Shown here: positions 9,707 to 18,539 of the stretch, one piece after another
How the letters are laid out: every line of letters starts with the position of its first letter
Numbering within the stretch: the stretch's first letter is position 1
Source of the DNA: Algivirga pacifica
GTDB lineage: Bacteria > Bacteroidota > Bacteroidia > Cytophagales > Flammeovirgaceae
Assembly: GCF_039543525.1 (NCBI RefSeq)
Contig: NZ_BAABJX010000017.1
Span: forward strand, 145,883-209,882
Length of the DNA: 64,000 nucleotides
Direction: 5' to 3'
Position numbers and translations under genes: made by a program
The notes under the pieces: generated by a model
What the model saw: the letters and a program-made list of their open reading frames with translations, nothing else
Database searches by the model: none
What the model was told of the DNA's origin: nothing

Positions 9707-11656
9707 ATGAATTATATACAAAGGGGACTACTTACATTGGTAGGAGTTTTTTCCCTAATCACCCACAGTATGGCCGACTCCGGCGATAAACCCCAATATG
9801 CTGTCAGTAAAATTGATCCTGAACTCAAAAAAGGAAAATATTCCGTGGTCAGGGTGGATGAGATGGAGCTAGACGTAATTACACCCACAAAGGCTCTTTT
9901 CAAAACCCATTATGTCATCACGATCTTCAATAAGAAAGCAGAAGATTTAGCGGAGCATGCCTTTACCTATGACAACGAAACAGTATTATCCTTTGCAGAG
10001 GCCAGGGTATATGATCAAAATGGTGATTTGCTGGATCGTATCAAGGCTAAGGACATGAAGGATGAGGGGACTTACAGACATACTTCTTTGTTTGATGATA
10101 ACCGTAGAAAAGTAGTTGACCTGAAGCGAACGACCTATCCCTATACGGTAGAGTTTGTAGAGGAGAAAGTGCTGCATTCGACCATGTTTTTACCTTCTTG
10201 GGTTGGATTCTCTGATCGCAAGATGGGGGTGGAATCTTCAATATATAAGGTAACGGCTCCTGCAGGAGTATTGAAGTACAAACAGAATGAAATGGCGCCA
10301 GAGCCTGTGATTTCCAAACAAGAAGGAAAAGAAACCTACGTATGGAAGCTAGAGCAGGAAGAAGGGATACGAAAGTTTGAAAAGCGCTACCCAATAGCTG
10401 AACAGCTGCCTAGCGTAACACTTGCAGCCAATGTTTTTGCAATGGATGGCCATCAGGGAGATTATACGTCATGGAAGACCTTTGGAAAGTGGATCTGGGG
10501 GCTAAACAAAGGACAGGACGTCGTTCCAGAAGAATTAAAATACACCATTCATAGCGTAACCGATACGTTACAGACCTCTAGAGAGAAAGCAAAAGCCGTT
10601 TACGAATTTGTGCAGCAAAATACCCATTATGTAAACTTGTCATTAGGTATAGGAGGTTTCAAGCCTTTTAGCGTAGAGCAAGTATACCGTACTGGGTATG
10701 GAGATTGTAAGGCGCTGACAAATTATACCTATTCATTATTGAAAGAAGTGGGGGTGCCCTCTGTTTATACTTTGGTAAGGGCTGGGCGTGATGCTAATCC
10801 TATCGATACGACATTTGTTGCTAGTCAATTTAATCATGTTATCCTATCTGTTCCCTTAGACAAAGATACGGTGTTTCTGGAGTGTACCAGTCAGGACGTA
10901 CCTTTCGGATTTATTGGTGGGTTTACTGATGACCGTGATGTACTATTTATTACAGAAGAAGGAGGGGAATTAGGTAGAACAAAGCGATATACCCAAGAAG
11001 AGAATGTATGGAGCTCAAAAATGGAAGTGTTGCTCGATGAGGAAGGAGTTGCCAGAAGTACCTATTGGTTAAATGCCACTGGAATGATGTATGATAATTT
11101 TTACTTCATGTTAGGGGTAAAAGAAAGAGAAAAGCAAATCAAGTTTATTAATCGTTTGCTGGAGGTGAAAAGTATGGAGATTGGTGAGATCGAGATGGAA
11201 GAGGAACGGGATGTAATCCCCACATTCCACTTGAAAACAGATTTTGAATCCAGGTTAATGGTGGAGAAAAGTGTGGGACGATTTTTCATTACGCCCAACC
11301 AAGTCAATGCGCTGACGAGCACGCCTAAAAAAGCCAAGAACAGAAAGAACCCTTTCTATCAGTACAATGAAGATATAGAAGTAGATACCGTGGTATGGCA
11401 GCTGCCAGAGGGGTATAGTTTAGAAAATAAGCCTGCCGATATTCAGTTGAAATGTCCGATGGGTACCTTTGAGGCAACCTATAACGTGGAGGGAAGCCAA
11501 CTAACATATACTAGAAAACTGGCACTTCAAAAAGGGGTATATGCCCCCGAACTATACAACGAATATGTGGAGTTCCTGAGAAGCGTCAAAAAAGCAGACC
11601 GAGAAAAGGTGACCTTTCACAAACAAGAAGAAGACTCACCTAAAAAGGATTTATAA
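9707..11656 (+). CDS. DUF3857 / transglutaminase-like exported protein
   Basis: 649 residues. A signal peptide (MNYIQRGLLTLVGVFSLI) precedes an N-terminal beta-sandwich of the DUF3857 type (about 40-240), then a transglutaminase-like core. The core has a plausible catalytic triad: C334 in GYGDCKALTNY, H377 in FNHVIL and an Asp near 400 (ECTSQDVPFG). A C-terminal beta-rich part runs to the end. Such proteins are common periplasmic or surface proteins in Bacteroidota; they may cleave or crosslink amide bonds, but substrates are largely unknown. It is followed 42 bp later by a relative that has lost the cysteine, so the two may form an active enzyme plus inactive partner. The family call is firm, the activity is inferred. 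Confidence 0.85.
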   Translation: MNYIQRGLLTLVGVFSLITHSMADSGDKPQYAVSKIDPELKKGKYSVVRVDEMELDVITPTKALFKTHYVITIFNKKAEDLAEHAFTYDNETVLSFAEARVYDQNGDLLDRIKAKDMKDEGTYRHTSLFDDNRRKVVDLKRTTYPYTVEFVEEKVLHSTMFLPSWVGFSDRKMGVESSIYKVTAPAGVLKYKQNEMAPEPVISKQEGKETYVWKLEQEEGIRKFEKRYPIAEQLPSVTLAANVFAMDGHQGDYTSWKTFGKWIWGLNKGQDVVPEELKYTIHSVTDTLQTSREKAKAVYEFVQQNTHYVNLSLGIGGFKPFSVEQVYRTGYGDCKALTNYTYSLLKEVGVPSVYTLVRAGRDANPIDTTFVASQFNHVILSVPLDKDTVFLECTSQDVPFGFIGGFTDDRDVLFITEEGGELGRTKRYTQEENVWSSKMEVLLDEEGVARSTYWLNATGMMYDNFYFMLGVKEREKQIKFINRLLEVKSMEIGEIEMEEERDVIPTFHLKTDFESRLMVEKSVGRFFITPNQVNALTSTPKKAKNRKNPFYQYNEDIEVDTVVWQLPEGYSLENKPADIQLKCPMGTFEATYNVEGSQLTYTRKLALQKGVYAPELYNEYVEFLRSVKKADREKVTFHKQEEDSPKKDL

Positions 11657-11698
11657 TTAGAGCTCATTCAATTTTTTTTCATTTTTAATTTTAACCAA

Positions 11699-13681
11699 AT
11701 GCGATTAATCATTACACTGCTTTTATTATGCTTTTTATCTACGGCTTTTGGGCAGTTTAAAACGGCTAAATGGGGTAGGCTATTTAAAGAAGATGTAGAA
11801 TATACTACATGTGAATTTGAGCCTGAAGCTAAGGCGGTTATTTTGTTTCATGTTGGGAAGTATAATTTCATAGGTTCAAGTAATCAAATACATACAAATA
11901 TCTATAAGCGTATAAAGCTTTTAACTGATGACGCTGAAGAGTACGCTAATATTGTTATTCCTATTTATACTAAGGATGATACAGAACGCATTTCAGGACT
12001 GCATGCTCAAACGTTGGTTGTAGACCCCAATGGTAAATTGCAGAAGTATACTCTAGATAAAAAAGATATATATTATACGAAGCTAAATGAGAATATAACT
12101 TTAGTGAAATTCACTTTTCCTCAGGCACAGAAAGGGGCAATTTTAGAGTATAAATATCGAGTAAGAGACAAGAATATTGTTATGCCTGATCCATGGTATT
12201 TTCAAAGTGAGAAGATGCCTACAGAGTTCAGCCATATTAAATTTACTTACCCAGATTACTTGGGGTATAAGATAAAGACACAAGGTCATCGCTTATCCTT
12301 AAAGTATATGGGTAAGAATAATATTAATGCTTGGGAGTTAGAGAAAATACCTTCAATGAAGGATGTGGATTTTCTTTTTTGCGAGGATGATTATCGACTC
12401 CAGCTTTCAATTCAGCTTAATTCCTACAGGACAAATCAAGGCTACGACAAGGAATTCGGTAATAATTGGAATCAAATAGCGAAATCAACACGTCTAGCAG
12501 ACGCATTTTATAGTTACAATCGGAAAGGGAAATACAAAAAGATTGTAGAAGAGATTGTGCAAGATGATGATTCTGAGCAAGTAAAAGTGTCAAAGCTTTA
12601 TGCTTATGTAACAACACACTTCAAATGGGACGAGAAGTATGATCTTTACCCTTCACAATCTTTATCAGAGTTGCTAGTAAGTAAAAAAGGAAGCTCCGCA
12701 GAACTGAACGCCTTGATGAAAGGCTTGTGCGAGGTGGCAGGTTTACAGGCTGAGTGGGTGGCGAACAGTACGCGTACACATGGAATGATTTTCGAACATA
12801 TTCCTATGTTTGATGCTTTCAATAACCTATTGGCAAGTGTTGTTGTGGATGGGAAACAATGGTATATAGATACCACACATCCGAAACTTCCATGGAACTT
12901 GCCTCACCAAAACTTGCTAACGACTAAGACATTTGCTTTTGAACGCTCAGGAAGCTTCTGGGGAGAGGTAGCGACGGATGAGAGAAGTATGGTGAATATG
13001 TACTTTCAGATGGACTATACAGGAGAGGAACCAACCTGTAAGGCCAAAATTAGCTACCAAGGATACGATGCTTACGATAAGAGAAAAGAGCTGTTGAAAG
13101 AAAAAGAAGCACTGGAAGAAGAAGAGGATGAGGACGAAGACGAGGAGGAAGATGAGGAGGAAGATGAGGAGGATGCAACCGAGGACGAAGATGATGAAGA
13201 GTTTATGCTGCAAGGGTTTGAGGTTGTGAATGCTGAATTGTCTGACCTTGAAAATGTGAATGAGGATGTAACCCTTAGCTTGGAGTGGAAAGCAGACCCA
13301 TTGACTGAGGAAACAGGAAACATCTACCTGGAGGCCGTAGCACCTACGATATTCAAGGATAACCCTTTTACACAAGAACAACGATTATTCCCAATAGAAT
13401 TTGATAGCCCGTGGCATTTTAATTATGTAATGACGGTTAAAATACCGAAAGGGTATCGTATCGCAGATCAACCCAAAGGAACAGCTGCCCGACTGCCAGC
13501 GAATGTAGGAAAGGTAGTCTATGTGGCTAATGAGAATGCGGGGATTCTAACGGTACGTATGAAGGTAGATATCAATAATACGTATATGCATCAGGATTTC
13601 TATCCAAACCTGAAGCAGTTCTTTGATTTACTGTTGGATTACAGTAACAAGAAAATTGTGATGGAGAAAGTAGATATATAA
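11699..13681 (+). CDS. DUF3857 / transglutaminase-fold protein lacking the catalytic Cys
   Basis: 660 residues with a signal peptide (MRLIITLLLLCFLSTAFGQ). The DUF3857 domain spans roughly 25-270. The transglutaminase-like core follows, but where the upstream paralogue has GDCK this one has KKGSSAELNALMKG, so the nucleophilic cysteine is replaced by Ser. The His/Asp regions (THGMIFEH, WYIDTTHP) remain recognisable. Residues about 470-502 are an almost pure Glu/Asp tract, inserted between the core and a C-terminal beta domain; it could bind cations or serve as a flexible linker. A strong terminator follows. Many DUF3857 proteins in this phylum also lack the Cys, so this is probably a stable non-catalytic subfamily, not a decaying gene. 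Confidence 0.8.
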   Translation: MRLIITLLLLCFLSTAFGQFKTAKWGRLFKEDVEYTTCEFEPEAKAVILFHVGKYNFIGSSNQIHTNIYKRIKLLTDDAEEYANIVIPIYTKDDTERISGLHAQTLVVDPNGKLQKYTLDKKDIYYTKLNENITLVKFTFPQAQKGAILEYKYRVRDKNIVMPDPWYFQSEKMPTEFSHIKFTYPDYLGYKIKTQGHRLSLKYMGKNNINAWELEKIPSMKDVDFLFCEDDYRLQLSIQLNSYRTNQGYDKEFGNNWNQIAKSTRLADAFYSYNRKGKYKKIVEEIVQDDDSEQVKVSKLYAYVTTHFKWDEKYDLYPSQSLSELLVSKKGSSAELNALMKGLCEVAGLQAEWVANSTRTHGMIFEHIPMFDAFNNLLASVVVDGKQWYIDTTHPKLPWNLPHQNLLTTKTFAFERSGSFWGEVATDERSMVNMYFQMDYTGEEPTCKAKISYQGYDAYDKRKELLKEKEALEEEEDEDEDEEEDEEEDEEDATEDEDDEEFMLQGFEVVNAELSDLENVNEDVTLSLEWKADPLTEETGNIYLEAVAPTIFKDNPFTQEQRLFPIEFDSPWHFNYVMTVKIPKGYRIADQPKGTAARLPANVGKVVYVANENAGILTVRMKVDINNTYMHQDFYPNLKQFFDLLLDYSNKKIVMEKVDI

Positions 13682-13717
13682 TTAGAAATTAATGACGCTA
13701 TATTTTATTTAGATCAT

Positions 13718-13757
13718 AAAAAAGTGCGCTAACGACTTCTCGTTAGCGCACTTTTTT
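13718..13757 (+). terminator. Strong intrinsic terminator after the DUF3857 pair
   Basis: A perfect 18-bp stem (A6 then GTGCGCTAACGA, loop CTTC, and the exact complement ending in T6). It lies 37 bp after the stop codon of the upstream gene. The A-run on the left makes it usable on the minus strand as well. Confidence 0.95.
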
Positions 13758-13928
13758 GTAATTATGCATTAGAGTTTGTTTGGAATGGTGATTAGAGGAA
13801 TTTTCTTTCTAAATCAGTATTCCAGATAAGATCTTATGTCCTTGAGAAATAAAGGATTACTATACTGCGGGGTACAGCCCTGTGATACAATTAACCAACC
13901 CAACAGCTTTAAAAAAGCCCAAGTAACC

Positions 13929-14891
13929 ATGAAATCCTTAAGCTTATGTTTTGTCTTAAGCCTTCTTGTGAGTATAGAAGGCGTTGGACAAAATCAAACC
14001 AATGATGTAGCCTTAAATATTAACAAAATACCGTTTCATAGTATCAAAATTCACGGAGATGGAAATTATATAATTCAGTATCATCCAATAGCAGCCATAA
14101 CGATGGACGCTCGGGTGAGAAACTTCGTGGAACTCAACCATCAGGATGGCACACTTGCTATACGATTAAAAGATAATATCCCTCAGCCTTTATTAAAGCA
14201 CAAAGCGATACTCTTGGAGTTACCAGATTTACAAAAACTGGAAATCATAGGGGATGGCGATGTTCGCTTACAAGAGTGCCTGGGAAAATCCTCACTCACC
14301 ATGCATAAATTTGGAAATGGGGATCTGATAGGTAAGGTTATCGCGGAGGTGTTACTTGTCGGAATTAATGGAGAAGGCATTCACGACTTATCAATTCATG
14401 CTAAAGAAGCACGCCTGGTACAGAAAGGAGTATCTGAGGTCACTATGAAAACCGAAGGTGGTTATACGATAATAGAGAAGTATGGAACTGGTAGGTTGCA
14501 GTTAAACTCCAAGGTAGAGAAGGTGCAAGTGATCGTACAAGATGAAGGAACTATTGACTTGGATCTTGAGGCAAAGGAAGCTGGTCTACGATTAGCTAAT
14601 GAGGCTAATTTGTCGGGTAAGATGAAAGCCATGGAGCTAACACTAAACAAAAGCAAGGAGGGAGATGTGCAATTGAGTGGAGAAGTAGAGCAAATGAATC
14701 TACAGGTTTCAGGAGAAGGTCATGTAAATTTGGAAGGCTTGAAAGTGAACCATTGCCTACTGCATAAAAAAGGAAGTGGGAATCTGAAAATGTATATTCT
14801 TCAAACGTTGTCCATGGAAATCAAGGGGAAAGGCTCTGTGCATTACTTGGGGAATCCACAAGTATCTAAGCTCTTGGTACATCAGGAATAG
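13929..14891 (+). CDS. GIN-domain (DUF2807) putative surface adhesin-like protein
   Basis: About 320 residues from the ATG at 13929, which starts a clean signal peptide (MKSLSLCFVLSLLVSIEG). The frame is open 93 bp further upstream, but that extension has no signal-peptide character. The mature part is a repetitive beta-solenoid: regularly spaced Gly-rich turns (GDGNY, GDGDV, GNGDL, GEGIHD, GSGNL, GKGSV) followed by short strands, as in the head GIN domain of putative auto-transporter adhesins. Function in this family is unknown; export and a beta-solenoid fold are the safe inferences. It is a monocistronic unit between two terminators. Confidence 0.75.
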   Translation: MKSLSLCFVLSLLVSIEGVGQNQTNDVALNINKIPFHSIKIHGDGNYIIQYHPIAAITMDARVRNFVELNHQDGTLAIRLKDNIPQPLLKHKAILLELPDLQKLEIIGDGDVRLQECLGKSSLTMHKFGNGDLIGKVIAEVLLVGINGEGIHDLSIHAKEARLVQKGVSEVTMKTEGGYTIIEKYGTGRLQLNSKVEKVQVIVQDEGTIDLDLEAKEAGLRLANEANLSGKMKAMELTLNKSKEGDVQLSGEVEQMNLQVSGEGHVNLEGLKVNHCLLHKKGSGNLKMYILQTLSMEIKGKGSVHYLGNPQVSKLLVHQE

Positions 14892-14999
14892 GTTGTTGAA
14901 AAATTTACAATGAATACATCAGGGTTTCAGGGTTGAGATCCTTTTTTTATTCAATAACGAAGATATTAATAGACTTAAAGTGTGATTTATACAATTTAC

Positions 15000-15022
15000 C
15001 TCCCTGTATGCAGGGAGTTTTT
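15000..15022 (+). terminator. Intrinsic terminator after the GIN-domain gene
   Basis: Stem CTCCCTG, loop TATG, stem CAGGGAG, then five Ts. It lies 109 bp downstream of the stop codon. Confidence 0.8.
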
Positions 15023-15414
15023 CATTTTTATTTGTCTATATGATAATTTTGTTGTGATAAATAAAATATATGTAAAGGTCTTTTTGTTGAAATATTTTGT
15101 AATAAAAATGAATTAAAGTAAAATTTTATCATAAAAATCTTCTTTTAATACTTCCTGATCCCTGAATACAGTGATTTGTAGTGATTTAATAGGTGTATAT
15201 TTTTTATGTGAGGATTAATTTTTTATAAATTATGTATATCAAAATTAAAAGTAACCCATTTCAAAACCCTTTCCGATAGGTTTTGAATATTCATTGAAGT
15301 ACACTTATTATTTACTTTATCGACATGCATTGACAAAAAAGGCCCGTTTTGTCAACTGATCTCCTATTGCCTTTATTGAACGCATGCATGTCTTAAAACC
15401 CACAACAAACACTT
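15023..15414. other. AT-rich leader of the SLH/C39 lipoprotein gene
   Basis: About 390 bases with no credible open frame, no palindromic repeat and very high A+T. It should contain the promoter of the next gene; ATATTTTG near 15090 is only an approximate match to the Bacteroidota -7 box. Nothing else is recognised. Confidence 0.4.
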
Positions 15415-17571
15415 ATGCAATTTTGGATCAACACCAGAACACTAAGCATCATTACAATCTTATTGATGACTTTTACAAGTTGTGTCAAAGAACAAGAAAT
15501 GCCTCTTGTTCAAGTACAGGAGAAGGTAAGTCTTGTTACCAAACGACATGACCGACCAACTGTAGAGCAAGAAACTCCACCATTAGCAAATACAACTCGT
15601 CCAAAGACTAGTGATCTTTCCTCAAATGCCCGTACAGCTTTGGGAGGAAACAATGCGCTAGGAGTATGGCTATGGTATATTGAAGGGACAGGGTATTCTT
15701 CTCATGCGCAATTAGCCGATCAACTAGCTTCTATGGGAGTCAATAGAATTTATGTAAAGGTAGGAGACGGAACCAATCAATGGGCAGAAGCTACCAATAC
15801 AAACTTGGTGCAAACCTATAAAGCCAGAGGTATAGAGACATGGGCTTGGGGGTATAATTATCCAGGGAACGTAGAGGCTCAAGCAGACATCGTTTATCAG
15901 GCAGCTAAAACGGGGTATGAAGGATATGTGACCGATATAGAGATTGAGTTTGATGGGAAGTCTACAGAACTACATGCCATTTTGGGAGAGTTTAGGGAGG
16001 CTATCAGTCAGGCGGTAACCGATGGACATACGACTAATGACTTTAAGCTATACTGTACTTCCTGGGGTAACCCCGTGGATCATGGTATGCGAGTGGATAT
16101 CATCGATCAATATGTGGATGCTCATATGCCGCAGACTTACCTGGAGGTTTGGGGAAGTTCATATATGTCTAATGCGACTTATTGGGTAAACTACGGTACG
16201 CAGGAGTATAGAGATCAGGGCTGTGTTAAACCTATTCACCATATTGTAAGTAACGAATATGATAACATTACGGCGGCTCAGATGAATGAGTTTATTGCTG
16301 CTTCAGGGGCGGAAACCTCTATTTGGAGAATACCGGGGGGAGAGTCTCCGTTAAGTATCTGGAATACTTTGGAGCAGTTAAATTGGCAACAGGATATGGG
16401 GTATGAGTCTGGAGCAGGATCAGGGGCTGGAACACCGACCGATTATGATGAGCACTGGGCAAGTGTTGAAATTAGCTATATGATCGATAATGGGTATATG
16501 TCTGGATATGGAGACGGTTCCTTTAAACCTGATAACACTTTGACAAGAGCAGAATTTGCGAGTATGATTGTAGCAACACTTAATCCTGCTCAAAAACCAG
16601 AATATGCCAGCAGAAGTTTTAATGATATCAGTGGACATTGGGCAGAAGCTAAAATATTGCAAGCCGCAAGAGCAGGCTATCTTTCGGGGTATGCGGATGG
16701 TACTTTCAGGCCTAACGATCAAATCACCCGTGAGCAACTGTTTGTATCGCTAGCAGGAAATGAAAATATAGTAGCAGGTTGTGAGGCGTTATTGGATGAG
16801 TATACGGACAAAGGGAGTATATCTTCTTGGGCCAAAGGAGGTGTAGCAGATGCTACCAACAATAAATTAGTGGCTAATTACCCTACAAAAACAAGCCTAT
16901 ATCCGATGGAGGCAGCTTACAGGGGAGAGGCCGTAACCGCCTTGTATCAGTTAATGGTATTAGAAGGAAATGCTCCGGCATATACCAATGCTTATACGGT
17001 AGAATCAACAATTACATGTGCTGGAGGTGGCGGTAGTTCAGCAGGGTATATTGAAGGAGTGCCCTATTTCTATCAGTTGAATAACAGTGTTAACCCTTCT
17101 GGGTCTTGCCAAAATACGGGTATGGCTATGGTATTACGTTACTATGGAGCTAATGTGACACCTGATGAGATATCCAACTATTATGGGACAAGTCAGGCAC
17201 AAACTGTATCTGGTTTTGAAACAGTGTTTAATTCTGAAGCGGCTTATTTTGGTTTGAATGTGAGGGACCAGGGAACAACAACGGGGACCATACAGCAATT
17301 GCAACAATTGGTGGCAGAAGGAAAACCTGTCGTAGCTCACGGATATACGACAGGGTATGGACACTTGATTGTATTCTTAGGATTTGACGGAGAATATTAT
17401 ACCGTACACGACCCTTACGGAAAATGGAATCAGGTGCCGTACAGCTCCGGCTATACCAATACATCAACAGCGGGAAAACTGACCCGTTACCATAAGGATG
17501 CTATCCGAGATGCGTTTGCGCCTGATGGGTACGTATGGCTACATGAGATAGTCTTTACGCAAGGCAATTAA
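15415..17571 (+). CDS. Lipoprotein: TIM-barrel-like domain + three SLH repeats + C39-like peptidase
   Basis: 718 residues. Lipobox TFTSC gives Cys23 as the lipid-anchored residue, followed by a Ser/Thr/Pro-rich linker to about 77. Residues about 78-325 look like a glycosidase-type TIM barrel (GVWLWYIEGTG, VNRIYVKVGDG, TDIEIEFDG, AHMPQTY). Residues about 345-525 contain three S-layer-homology repeats (HWASVEISYMIDNGYMSGYGDG; HWAEAKILQAARAGYLSGYADG; a degenerate third). Residues about 545-718 are a C39-type cysteine peptidase domain with C565 (GSCQNTGMAM), H650 (GYGHLIVF) and D666 (HDPYG). SLH repeats normally bind pyruvylated secondary cell-wall polymers in Gram-positives and cyanobacteria, so they are unusual here. 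A combined cell-wall hydrolase is the likely role; the substrate is unknown. Confidence 0.75.
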   Translation: MQFWINTRTLSIITILLMTFTSCVKEQEMPLVQVQEKVSLVTKRHDRPTVEQETPPLANTTRPKTSDLSSNARTALGGNNALGVWLWYIEGTGYSSHAQLADQLASMGVNRIYVKVGDGTNQWAEATNTNLVQTYKARGIETWAWGYNYPGNVEAQADIVYQAAKTGYEGYVTDIEIEFDGKSTELHAILGEFREAISQAVTDGHTTNDFKLYCTSWGNPVDHGMRVDIIDQYVDAHMPQTYLEVWGSSYMSNATYWVNYGTQEYRDQGCVKPIHHIVSNEYDNITAAQMNEFIAASGAETSIWRIPGGESPLSIWNTLEQLNWQQDMGYESGAGSGAGTPTDYDEHWASVEISYMIDNGYMSGYGDGSFKPDNTLTRAEFASMIVATLNPAQKPEYASRSFNDISGHWAEAKILQAARAGYLSGYADGTFRPNDQITREQLFVSLAGNENIVAGCEALLDEYTDKGSISSWAKGGVADATNNKLVANYPTKTSLYPMEAAYRGEAVTALYQLMVLEGNAPAYTNAYTVESTITCAGGGGSSAGYIEGVPYFYQLNNSVNPSGSCQNTGMAMVLRYYGANVTPDEISNYYGTSQAQTVSGFETVFNSEAAYFGLNVRDQGTTTGTIQQLQQLVAEGKPVVAHGYTTGYGHLIVFLGFDGEYYTVHDPYGKWNQVPYSSGYTNTSTAGKLTRYHKDAIRDAFAPDGYVWLHEIVFTQGN

Positions 17572-17583
17572 GCTTATTCGTAA

Positions 17584-17722
17584 TGTTGAATCGTTGAATC
17601 GTTGAATTAAGCTTTGCTTGTTGATTCGAGTTGAACCGTTGATTGGCCTCAATAAATATCAATCAACGGTTCAACTCGATTCAACTTATCGAAGATAAAA
17701 TTCAACGATTCAACGATTCAAC
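17584..17722. repeat. GTTGAATC-type large palindrome
   Basis: Tandem GTTGAATC units open the element. Long complementary arms (TTGATTCGAGTTGAACCGTTGATTG and its inverse, with one base missing) flank a centre around 17655, and it closes with ATTCAACGATTCAAC. This copy lacks the outer TTGAATA ends. It fills most of the 368-bp gap; nothing else is seen there except a poly-T stretch before the next gene. Confidence 0.85.
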
Positions 17723-17939
17723 TAAACATCCCCAGATTAGTGTGATTCCGCTTTTTTTACAGAAACATGTCTTTTTCTTTGCTGACTTTATTATTTTAGG
17801 CGGCAGAAATAAAAAATGCTACTAGAGACCTATTAAGTACAATACTGGTCTTTTGGAGATAAGTTCTTCCTGCTCAGAGGAAGAGCTTTTACTTTAAAAT
17901 ATTTTTTTTACCGGAAGGTCACAAAACTGATTGAACACA

Positions 17940-18404
17940 ATGAGTATTACTGTAAGAAGCTTTGAGGAATTTAAACAATATGAAGGGCAGGAATTAGGCG
18001 TTTCAGAGTATTTACAAATCACACAGGAGCAGATCAATAAATTTGCGGATGCAACCCTGGATGATCAGTGGATACACACGCAGCCGGAGAGAGCGGAGAA
18101 AGAAAGTGCCTTCGGAACAACCATTGCACATGGATACTTGACCTTGTCATTGGTGCCTCACCTATGGAACCAAATCTTGCAGGCAGAGAACCTAAAGATG
18201 ATGGTGAACTATGGCGTAGAGAAGCTACGTTTTGCACAGCCTGTAAAGGTAAATGACCGTGTAAGACTGAAAGCAAGCTTGCATTCTATTGCTAACTTGA
18301 GAGGTGTAGTAAAAATTGAGGTAGATGTGAAATTGGAAATCGAAGGACAAAGAAAACCAGCGTACTCTGGTATCCTTGTACTACTTTACCATTTCAACGA
18401 CTAA
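17940..18404 (+). CDS. MaoC-like hydratase (hot-dog fold)
   Basis: 154 residues from the ATG at 17940; a TTG nine bases upstream is a weaker start. The hydratase-2 signature is present: FADATLDDQWIHTQPERA supplies the Asp and His of the R-specific enoyl-CoA hydratase motif, followed by GTTIAHGYLTLSL, the conserved overhang segment. It probably hydrates (R)-specific enoyl-CoA or a related thioester in the cytosol. Length fits the single-domain NodN/MaoC group. It stands alone, with a GTTGAATC repeat upstream and converging on the HupE-like gene across a repeat array. Confidence 0.88.
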   Translation: MSITVRSFEEFKQYEGQELGVSEYLQITQEQINKFADATLDDQWIHTQPERAEKESAFGTTIAHGYLTLSLVPHLWNQILQAENLKMMVNYGVEKLRFAQPVKVNDRVRLKASLHSIANLRGVVKIEVDVKLEIEGQRKPAYSGILVLLYHFND

Positions 18405-18412
18405 TAATTGAC

Positions 18413-18539
18413 CCATGGCGATGCCATGGGCTAGCCCACGGCACCGCCGTAAATTATAAATAGCCCACGGCAACGAAATGAAATTCAAATAGCCCACGGC
18501 AATGAAATGTAAATAGCCCACGGCAACGCCGTGGGTCAC
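18413..18539. repeat. Array of repeated 5' hairpin arms with a single closing arm
   Basis: It opens with CCCATGGC-GAT-GCCATGGG. ATAGCCCACGGCA then appears four times (about 18434, 18460, 18488, 18512) with variable tails, but only the last copy is followed by its full complement GCCGTGGG. The final arm overlaps the stop codon of the HupE-like gene. It lies between convergent genes, where a terminator is expected. Confidence 0.85.

Noticed and set aside
13072..13323. A minus-strand frame with a long poly-Ser run
   Set aside because: It is simply the complement of the Asp/Glu tract of the plus-strand gene.
17643..17825. A 60-codon frame between the SLH protein and the MaoC gene
   Set aside because: Its first half is repeat DNA and the rest is poly-T-derived Phe-rich sequence.
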